DNA of 64,000 nt from a virus (IMGVR_UViG_3300014838_000019:1-64000), one strand, 5' to 3'. Counted from the first letter of the stretch, positions 20,361-29,140 are shown. The notes: generated by a model from the sequence alone, not told the origin. Made by a program: numbers and translations.

Positions 20361-20651
20361 ATGATTATAACACTCTTATCATTAGCTCTAGTTATCTCTT
20401 TAGGACTTCTTTTCTCGGCTTATGTCATAATTCGAAAATTGCTAGTTAAAGTTGCCATCTATGAGACATGGATAATGGACGTTAAGACTGATGTTATAGA
20501 CACCGTTGAACAAATGCGTGAGGTTGACAAGTCCGGAGTTCTGTCTTCCAGATTAAATGATAAAGGCGTCTTCGAATCAGATGACCAAGTTGGTGGAGTT
20601 TTTAAAGATTTGCTTGATCTAATTGAGAAGCTAAATCAAAGAACTCAATGA
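20361..20651 (+). CDS. membrane-anchored small protein
   Basis: This 96-residue protein has one N-terminal transmembrane helix (residues 1-24, MIITLLSLALVISLGLLFSA) and then a basic stop-transfer (RKLLVK). A soluble, mostly helical acidic domain follows. The C-terminus overlaps the sigma-factor gene by 4 nt, so the two are co-translated. No family was recognised. Confidence 0.6.
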   Translation: MIITLLSLALVISLGLLFSAYVIIRKLLVKVAIYETWIMDVKTDVIDTVEQMREVDKSGVLSSRLNDKGVFESDDQVGGVFKDLLDLIEKLNQRTQ

Positions 20652-21541
20652 AAAAAAACAAAAAAGTTACACGTAAGTCCCGGTCCACTTCTAATCGTTC
20701 CAAAGTTAAACCCGCCATCCTAAGACAAAGAAAGAAGGCGGTATCCGTTCCTGTCGTAACCATTACGTCTCCGATTATAGAGAAAGCCAAGCTTCCTCGT
20801 AAACGTCGAACCAAGAACGTTACCCGGATGTATTTCACCCAAGATACCGAAGATGCTATTGTGCTCTACAATAACACCACCGACCTCGCTGTGCGTGAAC
20901 AAATCTTCCGTGACAGAATCCTTCACCCCTTTCAGAAACTTGTTGAGAACGTGTTTAACACGTTCAAGTTCTCTTATTTTGAGACTGGTCCGTTAGATGT
21001 TCAAAAGGAATGTTTGACGCATCTTGTTGCCAATATGCACAAATTCGATCCTACTCGCACTAGTCGTAATGATCCAACCAAGAAGACTCGGGCATTTGCC
21101 TACTTTTCTATAATCGCCAAGCATTATCTCATTCTTTTGAATAACACCAATTATAAGAAATTCAATCAGAATGTCGAAATAAGTGATGAGAGGGAAGACA
21201 ATACCATTCAACTTCAACAAGATGATAAATATTACGCTCAACAGGAATTGAACGATTTCATCAAGCTTATCATTGATTTCTGGGAAAAGAACGTTTCTAA
21301 GATATTCAATAAACAACGGGACTTGAATATTGCGAATGCAGTCATTGAGCTATTTCGTAGTTCCGACCGCATTGACGCCTTTAATAAAAAAGCCCTCTAT
21401 TTGTATATTCGTGAAATTGCTTTATGTAAGACCCAACAGATTACTAAGGTTATTAATCGAATGAAACAGTATCAGGATACCATTCAAAAGTCCTATATGG
21501 AAAATGGAAGCATCAATGCTGACCGTTATTCCGTATCCTAA
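20648..21541 (+). CDS. late-transcription sigma factor, T4 gp55-like
   Basis: This 297-residue protein has a very basic N-terminal tail (about 60 residues), then a sigma-2-like core. The stretch from residue 110 to 170 includes CLTHLVANMHKFDP, and the region ARGL-equivalent TRAFAYFSIIAKHYLILLNN resembles the region 2 helices of T4 gp55-family factors. T4 gp55 binds host core polymerase and reads an A+T-rich -10 box on replicating DNA. The N-terminal extension is longer than in T4. It may recognise the TATTTATA boxes seen upstream of structural genes here. Its position at the entry of the baseplate module fits. Confidence 0.75.
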   Translation: MKKNKKVTRKSRSTSNRSKVKPAILRQRKKAVSVPVVTITSPIIEKAKLPRKRRTKNVTRMYFTQDTEDAIVLYNNTTDLAVREQIFRDRILHPFQKLVENVFNTFKFSYFETGPLDVQKECLTHLVANMHKFDPTRTSRNDPTKKTRAFAYFSIIAKHYLILLNNTNYKKFNQNVEISDEREDNTIQLQQDDKYYAQQELNDFIKLIIDFWEKNVSKIFNKQRDLNIANAVIELFRSSDRIDAFNKKALYLYIREIALCKTQQITKVINRMKQYQDTIQKSYMENGSINADRYSVS

Positions 21542-21588
21542 TACCGTTAAAATAGACCGTTTGCCCACGTAAAGTCGGGTGATAGGTC

Positions 21589-21596
21589 TATTTATG
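21589..21596 (+). promoter_or_regulatory. TATTTATG late-type box
   Basis: It lies 7 nt before the remnant GIY-YIG start at 21604 and about 62 nt before the baseplate operon start at 21659. Confidence 0.35.
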
Positions 21597-21603
21597 TACA
21601 AGT

Positions 21604-21666
21604 ATGAGAAAATCCGGCATATACAGCATAACCAATTCTAAGAACGGGAAGGTATATTATGGATAA
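21604..21666 (+). pseudogene. GIY-YIG endonuclease remnant
   Basis: ATG at 21604 to TAA at 21666 encodes 20 residues, MRKSGIYSITNSKNGKVYYG. This is exactly the first strand pair of a GIY-YIG nuclease (compare the starts of the genes at 48484 and 50754). The reading ends where the catalytic domain should continue, and the last bases overlap the next gene. It is the scar of a lost homing endonuclease. Confidence 0.65.
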
Positions 21667-22042
21667 TGATTTCGAAATTTATGGTGGGAAAACATTTAAA
21701 GATTTATGCAAGGAAATCGTTGACCGTTCAGAAAACAAAAAAATGCAAGTAGATACACTTATCGGAGACTTGCGGACTCTTATAAAGGGTCCAAACGATG
21801 TTGCGTCGTTTATGCCTCGAATCAAAGAACTTCTCGAAGTTGGGGTAAAAAATGATGAGCAACTCATCAAGCTTGCTGCTGTTTGTCAAAGAATTCAATC
21901 TAGTCAAATCGAAGTCTCAGGTGGAGAAGGGTCGGGTTTATCCGAAGAAGATAAGGCTAAACTATTAGAAAACCACTTGGCTGAAGCTGAAGCCACCCTA
22001 AAAGGTATAAAAAAGAATACGGATGATTCTATACCCAAATAA
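21659..22042 (+). CDS. conserved-type phage protein next to the baseplate module
   Basis: This 127-residue protein is soluble and predicted almost all helical, with TFKDLCKEIVDRSENKK and a linker SGGEGSG (about residue 86). The C-terminal helix is acidic. Length and position (directly before the gp5-like gene) are what I expect of a small tail-assembly or baseplate-hub helper, but nothing in the sequence proves this. Its start overlaps the GIY-YIG remnant. Confidence 0.6.
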   Translation: MDNDFEIYGGKTFKDLCKEIVDRSENKKMQVDTLIGDLRTLIKGPNDVASFMPRIKELLEVGVKNDEQLIKLAAVCQRIQSSQIEVSGGEGSGLSEEDKAKLLENHLAEAEATLKGIKKNTDDSIPK

Positions 22043-22045
22043 TAT

Positions 22046-23554
22046 ATGGCATACTGGAAAGACAGTTCTAAGAATACTCGCCCGTTAGATAGTTTTGGTC
22101 TGACGACGAATCAGTCTGCCGCCAAGGGAGGAAATAGGGAATTTCATGAGTTAGAAATGGGCGTAGTACTTGATATTGTATTAGATTTAACTCACCCTAT
22201 TTTCACAAAAGCTAATCCTGAACAGACTAGAATTGATGCCGACAGATGGCCTGTAGATTTAACTGGGAAGCCCCCATCTCAAAACGACCCCGATTTGACA
22301 TGGATTGGTCGTGTGTTGGTTCGTCCTATTATTTCTGGAAAACTAACCAAAAAAGATCAACTCAAATGGGCATACCCGTTAGAAAATAACTTTGGAGAAT
22401 ATCCTCTCATTAACGAGAAGGTAATGTTATATGAGTCAGACAACCGTTTATATTATAGTAGAACGTTAAATTTTAGAAACTTACCGAATAACAATCTCGA
22501 CTTTACAATCGAAGATGCTACGTCGGGTGCAGGAAACACCGAACTATTTAGCACATCTCCTTACACTGGGCGCATTCTATCTCAAACAAACTGGAAGGGA
22601 GATGATGGAAGAATTGGGTATGCGGGAAAGTATTTCTATGCCAATCCTAAAATCCGTCAAGTACATCGGTTTGAAGGAGACACCGTGTTGGAAAGCCGTC
22701 ATGGGTCCGAAGTTATTATAAAGGCTTTTGATAAGAATCGTGCAAATGACGTGGGGTATTATCCAGATTACTCCAACAGCGGGAATCCAATGCTAATTCT
22801 CCGAAATCGTCAACGTCAGTTATTGAAGGTTGGTCAAACTCTTTCATTAACTAACAGTCCTAATCCAGCAACCGTTACTGGAACCATCGAAGAAAAAAAT
22901 GTGGGTGGATATTTGGATGAAAATATAAATCATGACGGGTCATCGGTTTATATGACGAGTGGGCAAACTATTAGTGAATGGGTAACAACATGTTATAAAA
23001 AAATGTTTGGTGTGGGTGAAGAGGTTGATGCATTTAACGGTACTACCAATTTTACATATCCCGTTTTAAATGGCGATCAGATTGTTATACAATCCGATAG
23101 GTTGATATTATCGGCACGTTATGGAGAATTATTTCAATATTCTAAAAAGAGACATGGTATAGTTACTGATAGTGAATTTACGGTAGATGCCCACGATCAA
23201 ATTGTAATGACAACTCACGTCAAAACCGTTTTTAACTCACCTCTTATTTTCCTCGGAGAATATGACCAGAGTGGAGAACCGGCATTGTTAGGTCAAACAA
23301 CTGTTAATTGGTTATATGAACTTTGTGAATGGTTACTTGCTCATACACATTGGTATCATCATGTACATCCAGATGCAGTAACTAAAGATGGCGAAGGAGT
23401 TGATACAAAGCAGCCTGAGCCTTTGCAGACTCAAGCTCCAGTTCAAGTGTTAAAGTTGATGGCATTGCGGGATAATTTACAAACAATTATGAGCCGTAGA
23501 GTATTTATAACTGGTGGAGGTTATGCTCCCGGTCAAAATGGAGCAACTATATAA
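22046..23554 (+). CDS. putative baseplate hub/spike protein, gp5-like without lysozyme
   Basis: This 502-residue protein has a beta-rich N-terminal region with LTWIGRVLVRPI and NEKVMLYESDNRLYYSRT, resembling an OB-fold of spike proteins. The centre carries GEEVDAFNGTT and LSARYGELFQYSKKRHG. Near the C-terminus, FTVDAHDQIVMTT and FLGEYDQSGEPALLGQTTV are followed by a HTHWYHHVHPD cluster that could bind a metal ion. T4 gp5 also carries a lysozyme domain; none is evident here. The neighbourhood (gp25 and gp6 downstream) supports a hub or spike role. Confidence 0.6.
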   Translation: MAYWKDSSKNTRPLDSFGLTTNQSAAKGGNREFHELEMGVVLDIVLDLTHPIFTKANPEQTRIDADRWPVDLTGKPPSQNDPDLTWIGRVLVRPIISGKLTKKDQLKWAYPLENNFGEYPLINEKVMLYESDNRLYYSRTLNFRNLPNNNLDFTIEDATSGAGNTELFSTSPYTGRILSQTNWKGDDGRIGYAGKYFYANPKIRQVHRFEGDTVLESRHGSEVIIKAFDKNRANDVGYYPDYSNSGNPMLILRNRQRQLLKVGQTLSLTNSPNPATVTGTIEEKNVGGYLDENINHDGSSVYMTSGQTISEWVTTCYKKMFGVGEEVDAFNGTTNFTYPVLNGDQIVIQSDRLILSARYGELFQYSKKRHGIVTDSEFTVDAHDQIVMTTHVKTVFNSPLIFLGEYDQSGEPALLGQTTVNWLYELCEWLLAHTHWYHHVHPDAVTKDGEGVDTKQPEPLQTQAPVQVLKLMALRDNLQTIMSRRVFITGGGYAPGQNGATI

Positions 23555-23558
23555 ACAT

Positions 23559-24080
23559 ATGGCGGACACAGATTTATCTTCTTTTGGATTAACTAGTTCA
23601 GACAATGCGGTTTATGATCCAAACGCTCAACATCCATCATTGGAAAGTACCGAGGGTGTTTCCACCCCAAACCCAAATTATAACCCCCCAAAATTGCCAG
23701 TTACTCCATCGACAGTAAATATAACTACTGGGAATGGAGTTCCAGGTGGGTTTGATTGTTCCAGCATAAAATCTCCAACGTCCGCCACAACGAATGCGTC
23801 ATTGGCTATTTCGGCAATAATGGCTGAAGCATCCGCAGTTACCGCTGTAATTTCAGCAATCAAGGCGGGGTTAATTCCATCAGTTCCTGGAATAATGGGG
23901 GCATCCAGTAAATTAGCGGCACTGCAAACAAAAGCAGCCAACAAACTGAACGCAGCCAAATCAGCGCCGGACTTCTCGAAAAGTTATATATTACCCTCTC
24001 CACCTACAATACCGGCTGTTCCAAATTTTGCAAGTGCAGGAATACCCACACTACCTAAACTCCCATCGGTGAGTTTGTAG
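23559..24080 (+). CDS. proline/alanine-rich protein, possible hub component
   Basis: The start at 23559 (MADTDLSSFGLTSSDNAV) is the first ATG after the hub gene stop. The 173-residue protein has a proline-rich N-terminal third, an alanine-rich helical centre (ASLAISAIMAEASAVTAVIS) and a proline-rich C-terminus (LPSPPTIPAVPNF). No cysteine pairs or enzyme motif. Position between the hub and gp25-like genes suggests a baseplate hub or tip accessory. Confidence 0.5.
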   Translation: MADTDLSSFGLTSSDNAVYDPNAQHPSLESTEGVSTPNPNYNPPKLPVTPSTVNITTGNGVPGGFDCSSIKSPTSATTNASLAISAIMAEASAVTAVISAIKAGLIPSVPGIMGASSKLAALQTKAANKLNAAKSAPDFSKSYILPSPPTIPAVPNFASAGIPTLPKLPSVSL

Positions 24081-24115
24081 TCGTCGTGAATGGACCCGAA
24101 TAAATAATAACCAGC

Positions 24116-24123
24116 TATTTATA
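24116..24123 (+). promoter_or_regulatory. TATTTATA late-type box
   Basis: It lies 9 nt before the ATG at 24133. There is no TTGACA upstream, so it may depend on the gp55-like factor. Confidence 0.4.
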
Positions 24124-24132
24124 CACATACAT

Positions 24133-24738
24133 ATGAAAAAGTCAGAACTCACACAACTCACACAGATAATTGAAGTTCTCGTAACTCGGGAAGTTCGCAA
24201 ACAACTCCCTAAACTCATTGGAGAGGTATTTTCCAACATGACCGGGAAGGCAATGGTCACGGAAAATGTCCATAAGGAAGTTGCACATCCATCAACAACC
24301 GTCGATCATCACGAATTTAAGTCATCTCTGAAAGACCTTTTTACTGGGGCAATACCCATAACAAGGGCAGAATTAGAAGAGGGGGTTCGTTCATCCCCTC
24401 CAAAGGTAATGAAAACCTATACTAAAGACCCAATTCTTAATAAAATTTTGAATGAAACCACTCCAAGAGCAAGTGAAGGACCGGGAGCAATGGCAGCATT
24501 AGCTGGAGGATTTAGTCCGTCGGGTCCAATTGATATGGGGCAAATAGTTCAACCAACGTCAAATGCTACAATGTTATCGGAAGGTCATGCTCCGTTATCG
24601 AATATACCAGATGGAGTTTCGGTGTTGGATGTAGCCAAGATGGGTGGAGGTGTTATTGCCGCCCCAGTTGTGGAAGCATTGACCAATTATGATCGAATGA
24701 AGAAGATTTTGGATGCATCGAAAGGTAAGAGATACTAA
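24133..24738 (+). CDS. hypothetical baseplate-module protein
   Basis: This 201-residue protein opens with a helical segment (LTQIIEVLVTREVRKQLPKLIGEVF, residues 8-32) and then is largely disordered and Pro/Gly/Ser-rich. A C-terminal helix follows (VVEALTNYDRMKKILDASKGKRY). It is adjacent, without a gap, to the gp25-like gene. It may be a scaffold or chaperone of baseplate assembly; no family was recognised. Confidence 0.55.
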   Translation: MKKSELTQLTQIIEVLVTREVRKQLPKLIGEVFSNMTGKAMVTENVHKEVAHPSTTVDHHEFKSSLKDLFTGAIPITRAELEEGVRSSPPKVMKTYTKDPILNKILNETTPRASEGPGAMAALAGGFSPSGPIDMGQIVQPTSNATMLSEGHAPLSNIPDGVSVLDVAKMGGGVIAAPVVEALTNYDRMKKILDASKGKRY

Positions 24739-25146
24739 ATGTCCCTTATAAAAAATACTCCAATCGGTATTACGTTTCCCATCCGAGATGGGCGTGATGG
24801 GTATTTTGAGCAGTCAACGGATAGTTTCACGGCTTACCGGATGAATATCATCAATTTGCTTAGAACTAACCAAGGAGAACGAAGGTTGAATCCAACGTTT
24901 GGTTCTAGATTGGGAACTTTGGTATTCGATCCGAATGATGATTTTCTACTGAAGAAGATTGAAAACATAATTCAGCAAGATATATCCGAATGGATTCCTG
25001 GCATCACAGTGACAAATGTAGCGGTCGAGGGAAACCAAAATACAAATACTGATAATTATACATTGCAAATTTCCGTCACATATGTCATAAACGCAATCAA
25101 TGCGGCGGATGTAGTGGGGATTAACCTCAATGTGAACAAAGTTTAA
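24739..25146 (+). CDS. baseplate wedge protein, gp25-like
   Basis: This 135-residue protein matches the gpW/gp25 family in length and in the central motif LLRTNQGERRLNPTFGSRL, which is followed by a hydrophobic-D-P turn (LVFDPND). In T4, gp25 bridges the hub and the gp6 ring and nucleates the sheath. It lies directly before the gp6-like gene, the order seen in T4-type and many other contractile tails. There is no lysozyme signature, as expected. Confidence 0.9.
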   Translation: MSLIKNTPIGITFPIRDGRDGYFEQSTDSFTAYRMNIINLLRTNQGERRLNPTFGSRLGTLVFDPNDDFLLKKIENIIQQDISEWIPGITVTNVAVEGNQNTNTDNYTLQISVTYVINAINAADVVGINLNVNKV

Positions 25147-25148
25147 AT

Positions 25149-27128
25149 ATGGCAACTACAACACCAAAGTCTTTTCAGCCTAATAGCAAAGACATTCGAT
25201 ATATTAACCGGGATTTCTCTCAACTAAGGGAGGCGTTAATCAATTTCGCAAAGGTTTATTATCCGAATACATATAAAGACTTTTCCCCTGCCGCCCCCGG
25301 CATGATGTTCATTGAACAAGCTGCTTATGTTGGTGATGTACTCAGTTATTATACGGATTATATTTTCGGGGAAACAACCATACAAAATGCCACCGAAAGA
25401 AAAAATATCATAGGGCTTGCAAGTTACTTGGGATATAAAGCTCAAGCAACGACCGCTGCTAATGGAGTTGTTAACCTCCAACAACTTTGTCCCGCTGCTA
25501 CTGATGGAGCAGGATCATATTATCCTGACCCAAATTACATGCTAACAGTAAGTCAAAATACTCAATTTTCCAACCAAAATGGAGCATATTACATATTGAC
25601 TTCGGATATTAACTTCAACGTTAGCACATCATTATCTCCGAGAACCGACCAAGTGTATTCTAGAAACTCAGATGGAACTCCACAGTTTTTCTTGATGACA
25701 AAGGAAGGACCAATTAGTTCTGGACAAATATTGACTATAAACGTTACGGTTGGAACACCGACAGCATATTTTCAAATTCCACTTACGGAAACCAATGTTA
25801 TTGACATTGTTGACATTGTTGATTCTGACAATAACGAGTGGTATGAGGTGGAGTATTTAGCTCAGGGTATGGTTCCTACTGCCGTTCCAAATGATGCCGA
25901 ATACGAAGGATCACTTGCACAATATCAAGATTCCGTCCCGTACATTTTGACATATCTCAAAACATCTCGCAAGTTTATAAAAAGCGTGGATGAGAACAAT
26001 TTGACGACTATTACATTTGGTGCGGGAATAAACGGAGTAGATGATGAATTGGTGACATTTGATTCCAATTTACTTGGGGTAGGACTTCAAAACATAAATA
26101 CTGTAAATGTCCCATTGGACCCAAGCACATTCTTAAATAATGAAAACTATGGCATAGCACCACAAAACACCACCCTCACGGTAACTTACACGATTGGTGG
26201 AGGATTGCTATCCAACTGTCAATCGGGAGAAATAACGAACATAGTAGCACCGATATTCAATAACCCAACGGAAGGTCTGTTACCATCACAAATGGCGTTG
26301 CTTCAAACCGTTCAAAATTCTCTTGCGGTATATAACCCATCACCATGTAATGGTGGTAAAGATGCAGAGACCGACGACGAATTGAGATTAAATGCAATGG
26401 CAACGTTTGCCGCACAGAATCGTGCCGTTACTCAGAATGATTATTTGACACGTCTATATTCAATGCCCTCGCAGTTTGGTTCTATTGCTAAAGCACAGAT
26501 TGTTGCCAATACCAGTTTACAAGTTGGTATCAATAAGATTTTGATTGGAAACATTGACCAAAATAATGTAGCTCAAGTTACTGATAACAGTAATAGTAGT
26601 TACTTGCGTAGCATTGCATATGACAATACAAACCCCTTTGCACTCAATGTTTATATTCTAAGTTATGACGCAAATAAGAATTTAACACCATCCAACCAAG
26701 CATTAATAACAAATTTAATTACCTATCTAAAACAATACAGAATTATTACTGATGGGGTAAACCTAATTGATGGATATGTTATAAATATAGGAGTTAATTT
26801 TACAATCACCGCTTACAAAGGCTACAATAAGAAAGATGTGTTGAGCAACTGTATATCGACCGTTCAAGATTTTTTCAGCATTGACAAATGGAGTTTTTCT
26901 CAACCCATTAACTTGAGCCAATTGAATTTGGAAATAGCCAAGATTGAAGGAGTGCAATCTGTGCCTGTTGTTCAGATTACAAACCTAACAACTATGGATG
27001 GAACTTATTCAGGAGTTCAATATGACATTTCAGCAGCAACTAAGAATAATATAGTATATCCATCGATCGATCCTAGCGTGTTTGAGGTTCGTTTTCCGAA
27101 TAGTGATATTAGAGGAAGTTGCTTATAA
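25149..27128 (+). CDS. baseplate wedge protein, gp6/J-like
   Basis: This 659-residue protein has the features of gp6/baseplate J. It has an N-terminal segment DIRYINRDFSQLREALINF, then FIEQAAYVGDVLSYYTDYIFGE, and a central ETDDELRLNAMATFAAQNRA followed by VTQNDYLTRLYSMPSQFG. In T4 gp6 forms the dimeric ring of the wedge. The C-terminal part (about 480-640) is a beta/alpha repeat like the gp6 core. It starts 2 nt after gp25 and is followed by a homing endonuclease gene. Confidence 0.88.
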   Translation: MATTTPKSFQPNSKDIRYINRDFSQLREALINFAKVYYPNTYKDFSPAAPGMMFIEQAAYVGDVLSYYTDYIFGETTIQNATERKNIIGLASYLGYKAQATTAANGVVNLQQLCPAATDGAGSYYPDPNYMLTVSQNTQFSNQNGAYYILTSDINFNVSTSLSPRTDQVYSRNSDGTPQFFLMTKEGPISSGQILTINVTVGTPTAYFQIPLTETNVIDIVDIVDSDNNEWYEVEYLAQGMVPTAVPNDAEYEGSLAQYQDSVPYILTYLKTSRKFIKSVDENNLTTITFGAGINGVDDELVTFDSNLLGVGLQNINTVNVPLDPSTFLNNENYGIAPQNTTLTVTYTIGGGLLSNCQSGEITNIVAPIFNNPTEGLLPSQMALLQTVQNSLAVYNPSPCNGGKDAETDDELRLNAMATFAAQNRAVTQNDYLTRLYSMPSQFGSIAKAQIVANTSLQVGINKILIGNIDQNNVAQVTDNSNSSYLRSIAYDNTNPFALNVYILSYDANKNLTPSNQALITNLITYLKQYRIITDGVNLIDGYVINIGVNFTITAYKGYNKKDVLSNCISTVQDFFSIDKWSFSQPINLSQLNLEIAKIEGVQSVPVVQITNLTTMDGTYSGVQYDISAATKNNIVYPSIDPSVFEVRFPNSDIRGSCL

Positions 27129-27138
27129 TAAATAATTT

Positions 27139-28026
27139 ATGGAATATAAAAAACAATGTCCAACTTGTGGGAAAGAGATTGTGTTCTCTTGTAAACAATC
27201 ATTACGATTATCCATAAAAAATAATCGTGATTGTAAACAGTGGTCTGCATTAAAACGTGCTCCGAAATCAGAAGAAACTAAATGTAAAATTTCACAGACC
27301 TTAATTGGAAGAACAATACCACGAGATATAGTTGAAAAAATAAGAACTACGCTCAAGGTTAAATTTAATACTCCCGAATATAAAAATAAGTTCAAGATAC
27401 AAAATGGGGGAGAAAATAATCCCAATTTTGGAAATCATCATGATGAGAAAATAAGAAACAAGATTTCTATTCAAACGAAAATAGCAATAAGTTCGGAGGA
27501 TGTAAGAAATCGTCACTTAGAGTCGCATAGAACAGAAGAATATAGAAATAAAATTTCTCAACTTAATCTTGGGCGAAAGCATTCATGTAATAGTCGAATG
27601 AAAATGAAAGGTCCAAGACCAAGTTTACAAGGCGAAAACAATCCGAATTTTGGAAAACACAGAAAGCATTCGGATGAAGATAGAAGAAAAATGAGAATAG
27701 CTTTCGTGACTCGTCTCGACGAAATGTTTCGAGATGGGTGTGATATAACATATCCAAATTATAATCCGAACGCCTGTAAAATAATTACAGAATATGGGAG
27801 GCAAAATGGATATAAATTCCAACACGCTCTCAAGGGTGGAGAATATCATATCAAAGATTTGGGATATTGGGTAGATGGATATGATAAAGAAAAGAATGTG
27901 GTTATAGAAATTGATGAGCATCATCACAATAAGCCAAGTCAAAGAGAAAAAGACATTCGTCGTCAAAAGGAAATAGAGAAACATCTTGGTTGCAAGTTTA
28001 TACGTCTGCCTTTCGTTAAACCTTGA
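27139..28026 (+). CDS. homing endonuclease: zinc finger, NUMOD3 repeats and Vsr-like nuclease
   Basis: This 295-residue protein has CPTCGKEI at its N-terminus, then NUMOD3-type DNA-binding segments with GENNPNFGNHH (about residue 94) and GENNPNFGKHR (about 165). The C-terminal nuclease has GYWVDGYDKEKNVVIEIDEH followed by HHNKPSQREKDIRRQKEI and CKFIRL. The EIDEHHH cluster fits an EDxHD/Vsr-like PD-(D/E)XK homing enzyme. It is inserted between baseplate genes and is a selfish element. A shortened copy of the same protein lies at 28969. Confidence 0.8.
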   Translation: MEYKKQCPTCGKEIVFSCKQSLRLSIKNNRDCKQWSALKRAPKSEETKCKISQTLIGRTIPRDIVEKIRTTLKVKFNTPEYKNKFKIQNGGENNPNFGNHHDEKIRNKISIQTKIAISSEDVRNRHLESHRTEEYRNKISQLNLGRKHSCNSRMKMKGPRPSLQGENNPNFGKHRKHSDEDRRKMRIAFVTRLDEMFRDGCDITYPNYNPNACKIITEYGRQNGYKFQHALKGGEYHIKDLGYWVDGYDKEKNVVIEIDEHHHNKPSQREKDIRRQKEIEKHLGCKFIRLPFVKP

Positions 28027-28027
28027 C

Positions 28028-28035
28028 TATTTATA
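28028..28035 (+). promoter_or_regulatory. TATTTATA late-type box, leaderless output
   Basis: It occurs in TTGACTATTTATATCTGAT immediately before ATGATTAAG. The T4 spacing of 6 nt after the box falls on 28041-28042, the ATG itself. The same block recurs at 28601. Confidence 0.5.
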
Positions 28036-28041
28036 TCTGAT

Positions 28042-28593
28042 ATGATTAAGTTGAAAGAATTAATAATGGAGACCAAACGAAAACAGTATGGATGTGTTAT
28101 GGCGTGTATTGATGGAGGCATTAAATCCGAAATTCTAAAATTTAATAAATCCATTATTGAAAATGAAATCATTTATGATAACAAAGAAAAAGAATTTGGA
28201 CGGGAGACCGACCCTCACATCACCATTAAATTTGGGTTGACTAAAAATTATACCCGAAAAGATATGGAAACTTTTTTGAAAGATGTATCGCCGTTTACTA
28301 TAAATATTGATGGCGTAAGTGTATTTGAAAATGATGATTTTGACGTTGTTAAAATGGATGTGTCTGGAGATGAACTGAAGAAATTAAATAAGAAATTTAG
28401 TAAATTGCCAAATGAAGATGAACATCCAGATTATCATCCACATTGTACTTTAGCATATGTAACTCATGGTGAAGGAGATAAATTTAACGGCAAATCAAAG
28501 AAATTTTTAAATATAGAAATTAGTCGAATAGTATATTCTTGTTCCGATGGAAAGAGTTATTATAACTTAAAATATTCCTATCCAAAATCTTAA
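28042..28593 (+). CDS. 2H phosphoesterase with a capsid-targeting-like leader
   Basis: This 183-residue protein starts MIKLKELIME and then has two H-x-T motifs, DPHITIKFGL (His59, Thr61) and HPHCTLAYV (His134, Thr136), with the spacing of 2H phosphoesterases. Phage anti-CBASS enzymes such as Acb1 belong to this superfamily and cut cyclic oligonucleotide signals; others act on RNA ends. The first ten residues are shared in pattern with the genes at 28620 and 40198 and resemble T4 capsid-targeting sequences, ending in I-M-E like a prohead-protease site. It may be packaged and injected. The substrate is unproven. Confidence 0.7.
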   Translation: MIKLKELIMETKRKQYGCVMACIDGGIKSEILKFNKSIIENEIIYDNKEKEFGRETDPHITIKFGLTKNYTRKDMETFLKDVSPFTINIDGVSVFENDDFDVVKMDVSGDELKKLNKKFSKLPNEDEHPDYHPHCTLAYVTHGEGDKFNGKSKKFLNIEISRIVYSCSDGKSYYNLKYSYPKS

Positions 28594-28605
28594 AATGGCA
28601 TTGAC

Positions 28606-28613
28606 TATTTATA
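28606..28613 (+). promoter_or_regulatory. TATTTATA late-type box, leaderless output
   Basis: It lies in a second copy of TTGACTATTTATATCTGAT (28601-28619), directly before ATGATTAGG. The expected start coincides with the ATG at 28620. Confidence 0.5.
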
Positions 28614-28619
28614 TCTGAT

Positions 28620-28964
28620 ATGATTAGGATGAAGACATTATTGTTGGAGACTATGGTGAAATTGACTCATGAAGATGCTCAAGAAGTGATGCATAAAATT
28701 GGAGTGTTAGCTGATAATACAGATTTACAAGAGGACTATGGTGTTACATCAGAACAAGCGAAGGCATTGGTACACAGCATTCCTCAGAATGGGGGAGAAT
28801 GGCTCATTCCAGATTGGGGAATAAATGCTGTTAGAGGTGAAATAGAAGACCATATACAGGTGCTTAGAGATATAGCTATGGATGCATACAATAGCAATGA
28901 AAAAGGACAATTTTTGAGAATAAGTAAACAAGCCAAACGATTAACTGCCTTATTTGAGTTATAA
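28620..28964 (+). CDS. small protein with capsid-targeting-like leader
   Basis: This 114-residue protein starts MIRMKTLLLETMVKL, parallel to MIKLKELIMET of the preceding gene; LLE could be a prohead-protease site. The rest is soluble and helical (EDAQEVMHKIGVLAD, and a C-terminal basic helix ISKQAKRLTALFEL). No enzyme motif was recognised. The same promoter block and leader as its neighbour suggest a shared fate, possibly as internal capsid proteins. Confidence 0.6.
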   Translation: MIRMKTLLLETMVKLTHEDAQEVMHKIGVLADNTDLQEDYGVTSEQAKALVHSIPQNGGEWLIPDWGINAVRGEIEDHIQVLRDIAMDAYNSNEKGQFLRISKQAKRLTALFEL

Positions 28965-28968
28965 ATAT

Positions 28969-29139
28969 ATGAAGGAAATAAATTCCAATGAAGAATTGAA
29001 GTGGAAACGAGATTGTCCGTCTTGTGGAGAGGAACTTATTTATGGAATATTAAGAGAGAAGGATATTCGTCGTCAGAATGAAATAGAACAATATCTTAAA
29101 TGTAAGTTTATAAGAATTCCCATCAAATACAAGGTATAA
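28969..29139 (+). pseudogene. internally deleted remnant of the 27139-type homing endonuclease
   Basis: A 56-codon reading from ATG at 28969 joins a CPSCGEELIYG zinc-finger start to REKDIRRQNEIEQYLKCKFI. The first part mirrors CPTCGKEIVFS and the second mirrors REKDIRRQKEIEKHLGCKFI of the enzyme 1 kb upstream. The roughly 230 residues between them, including the catalytic cluster, are missing while the frame is kept. It is best read as a decayed second copy. Confidence 0.7.
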
Positions 29140-29140
29140 T

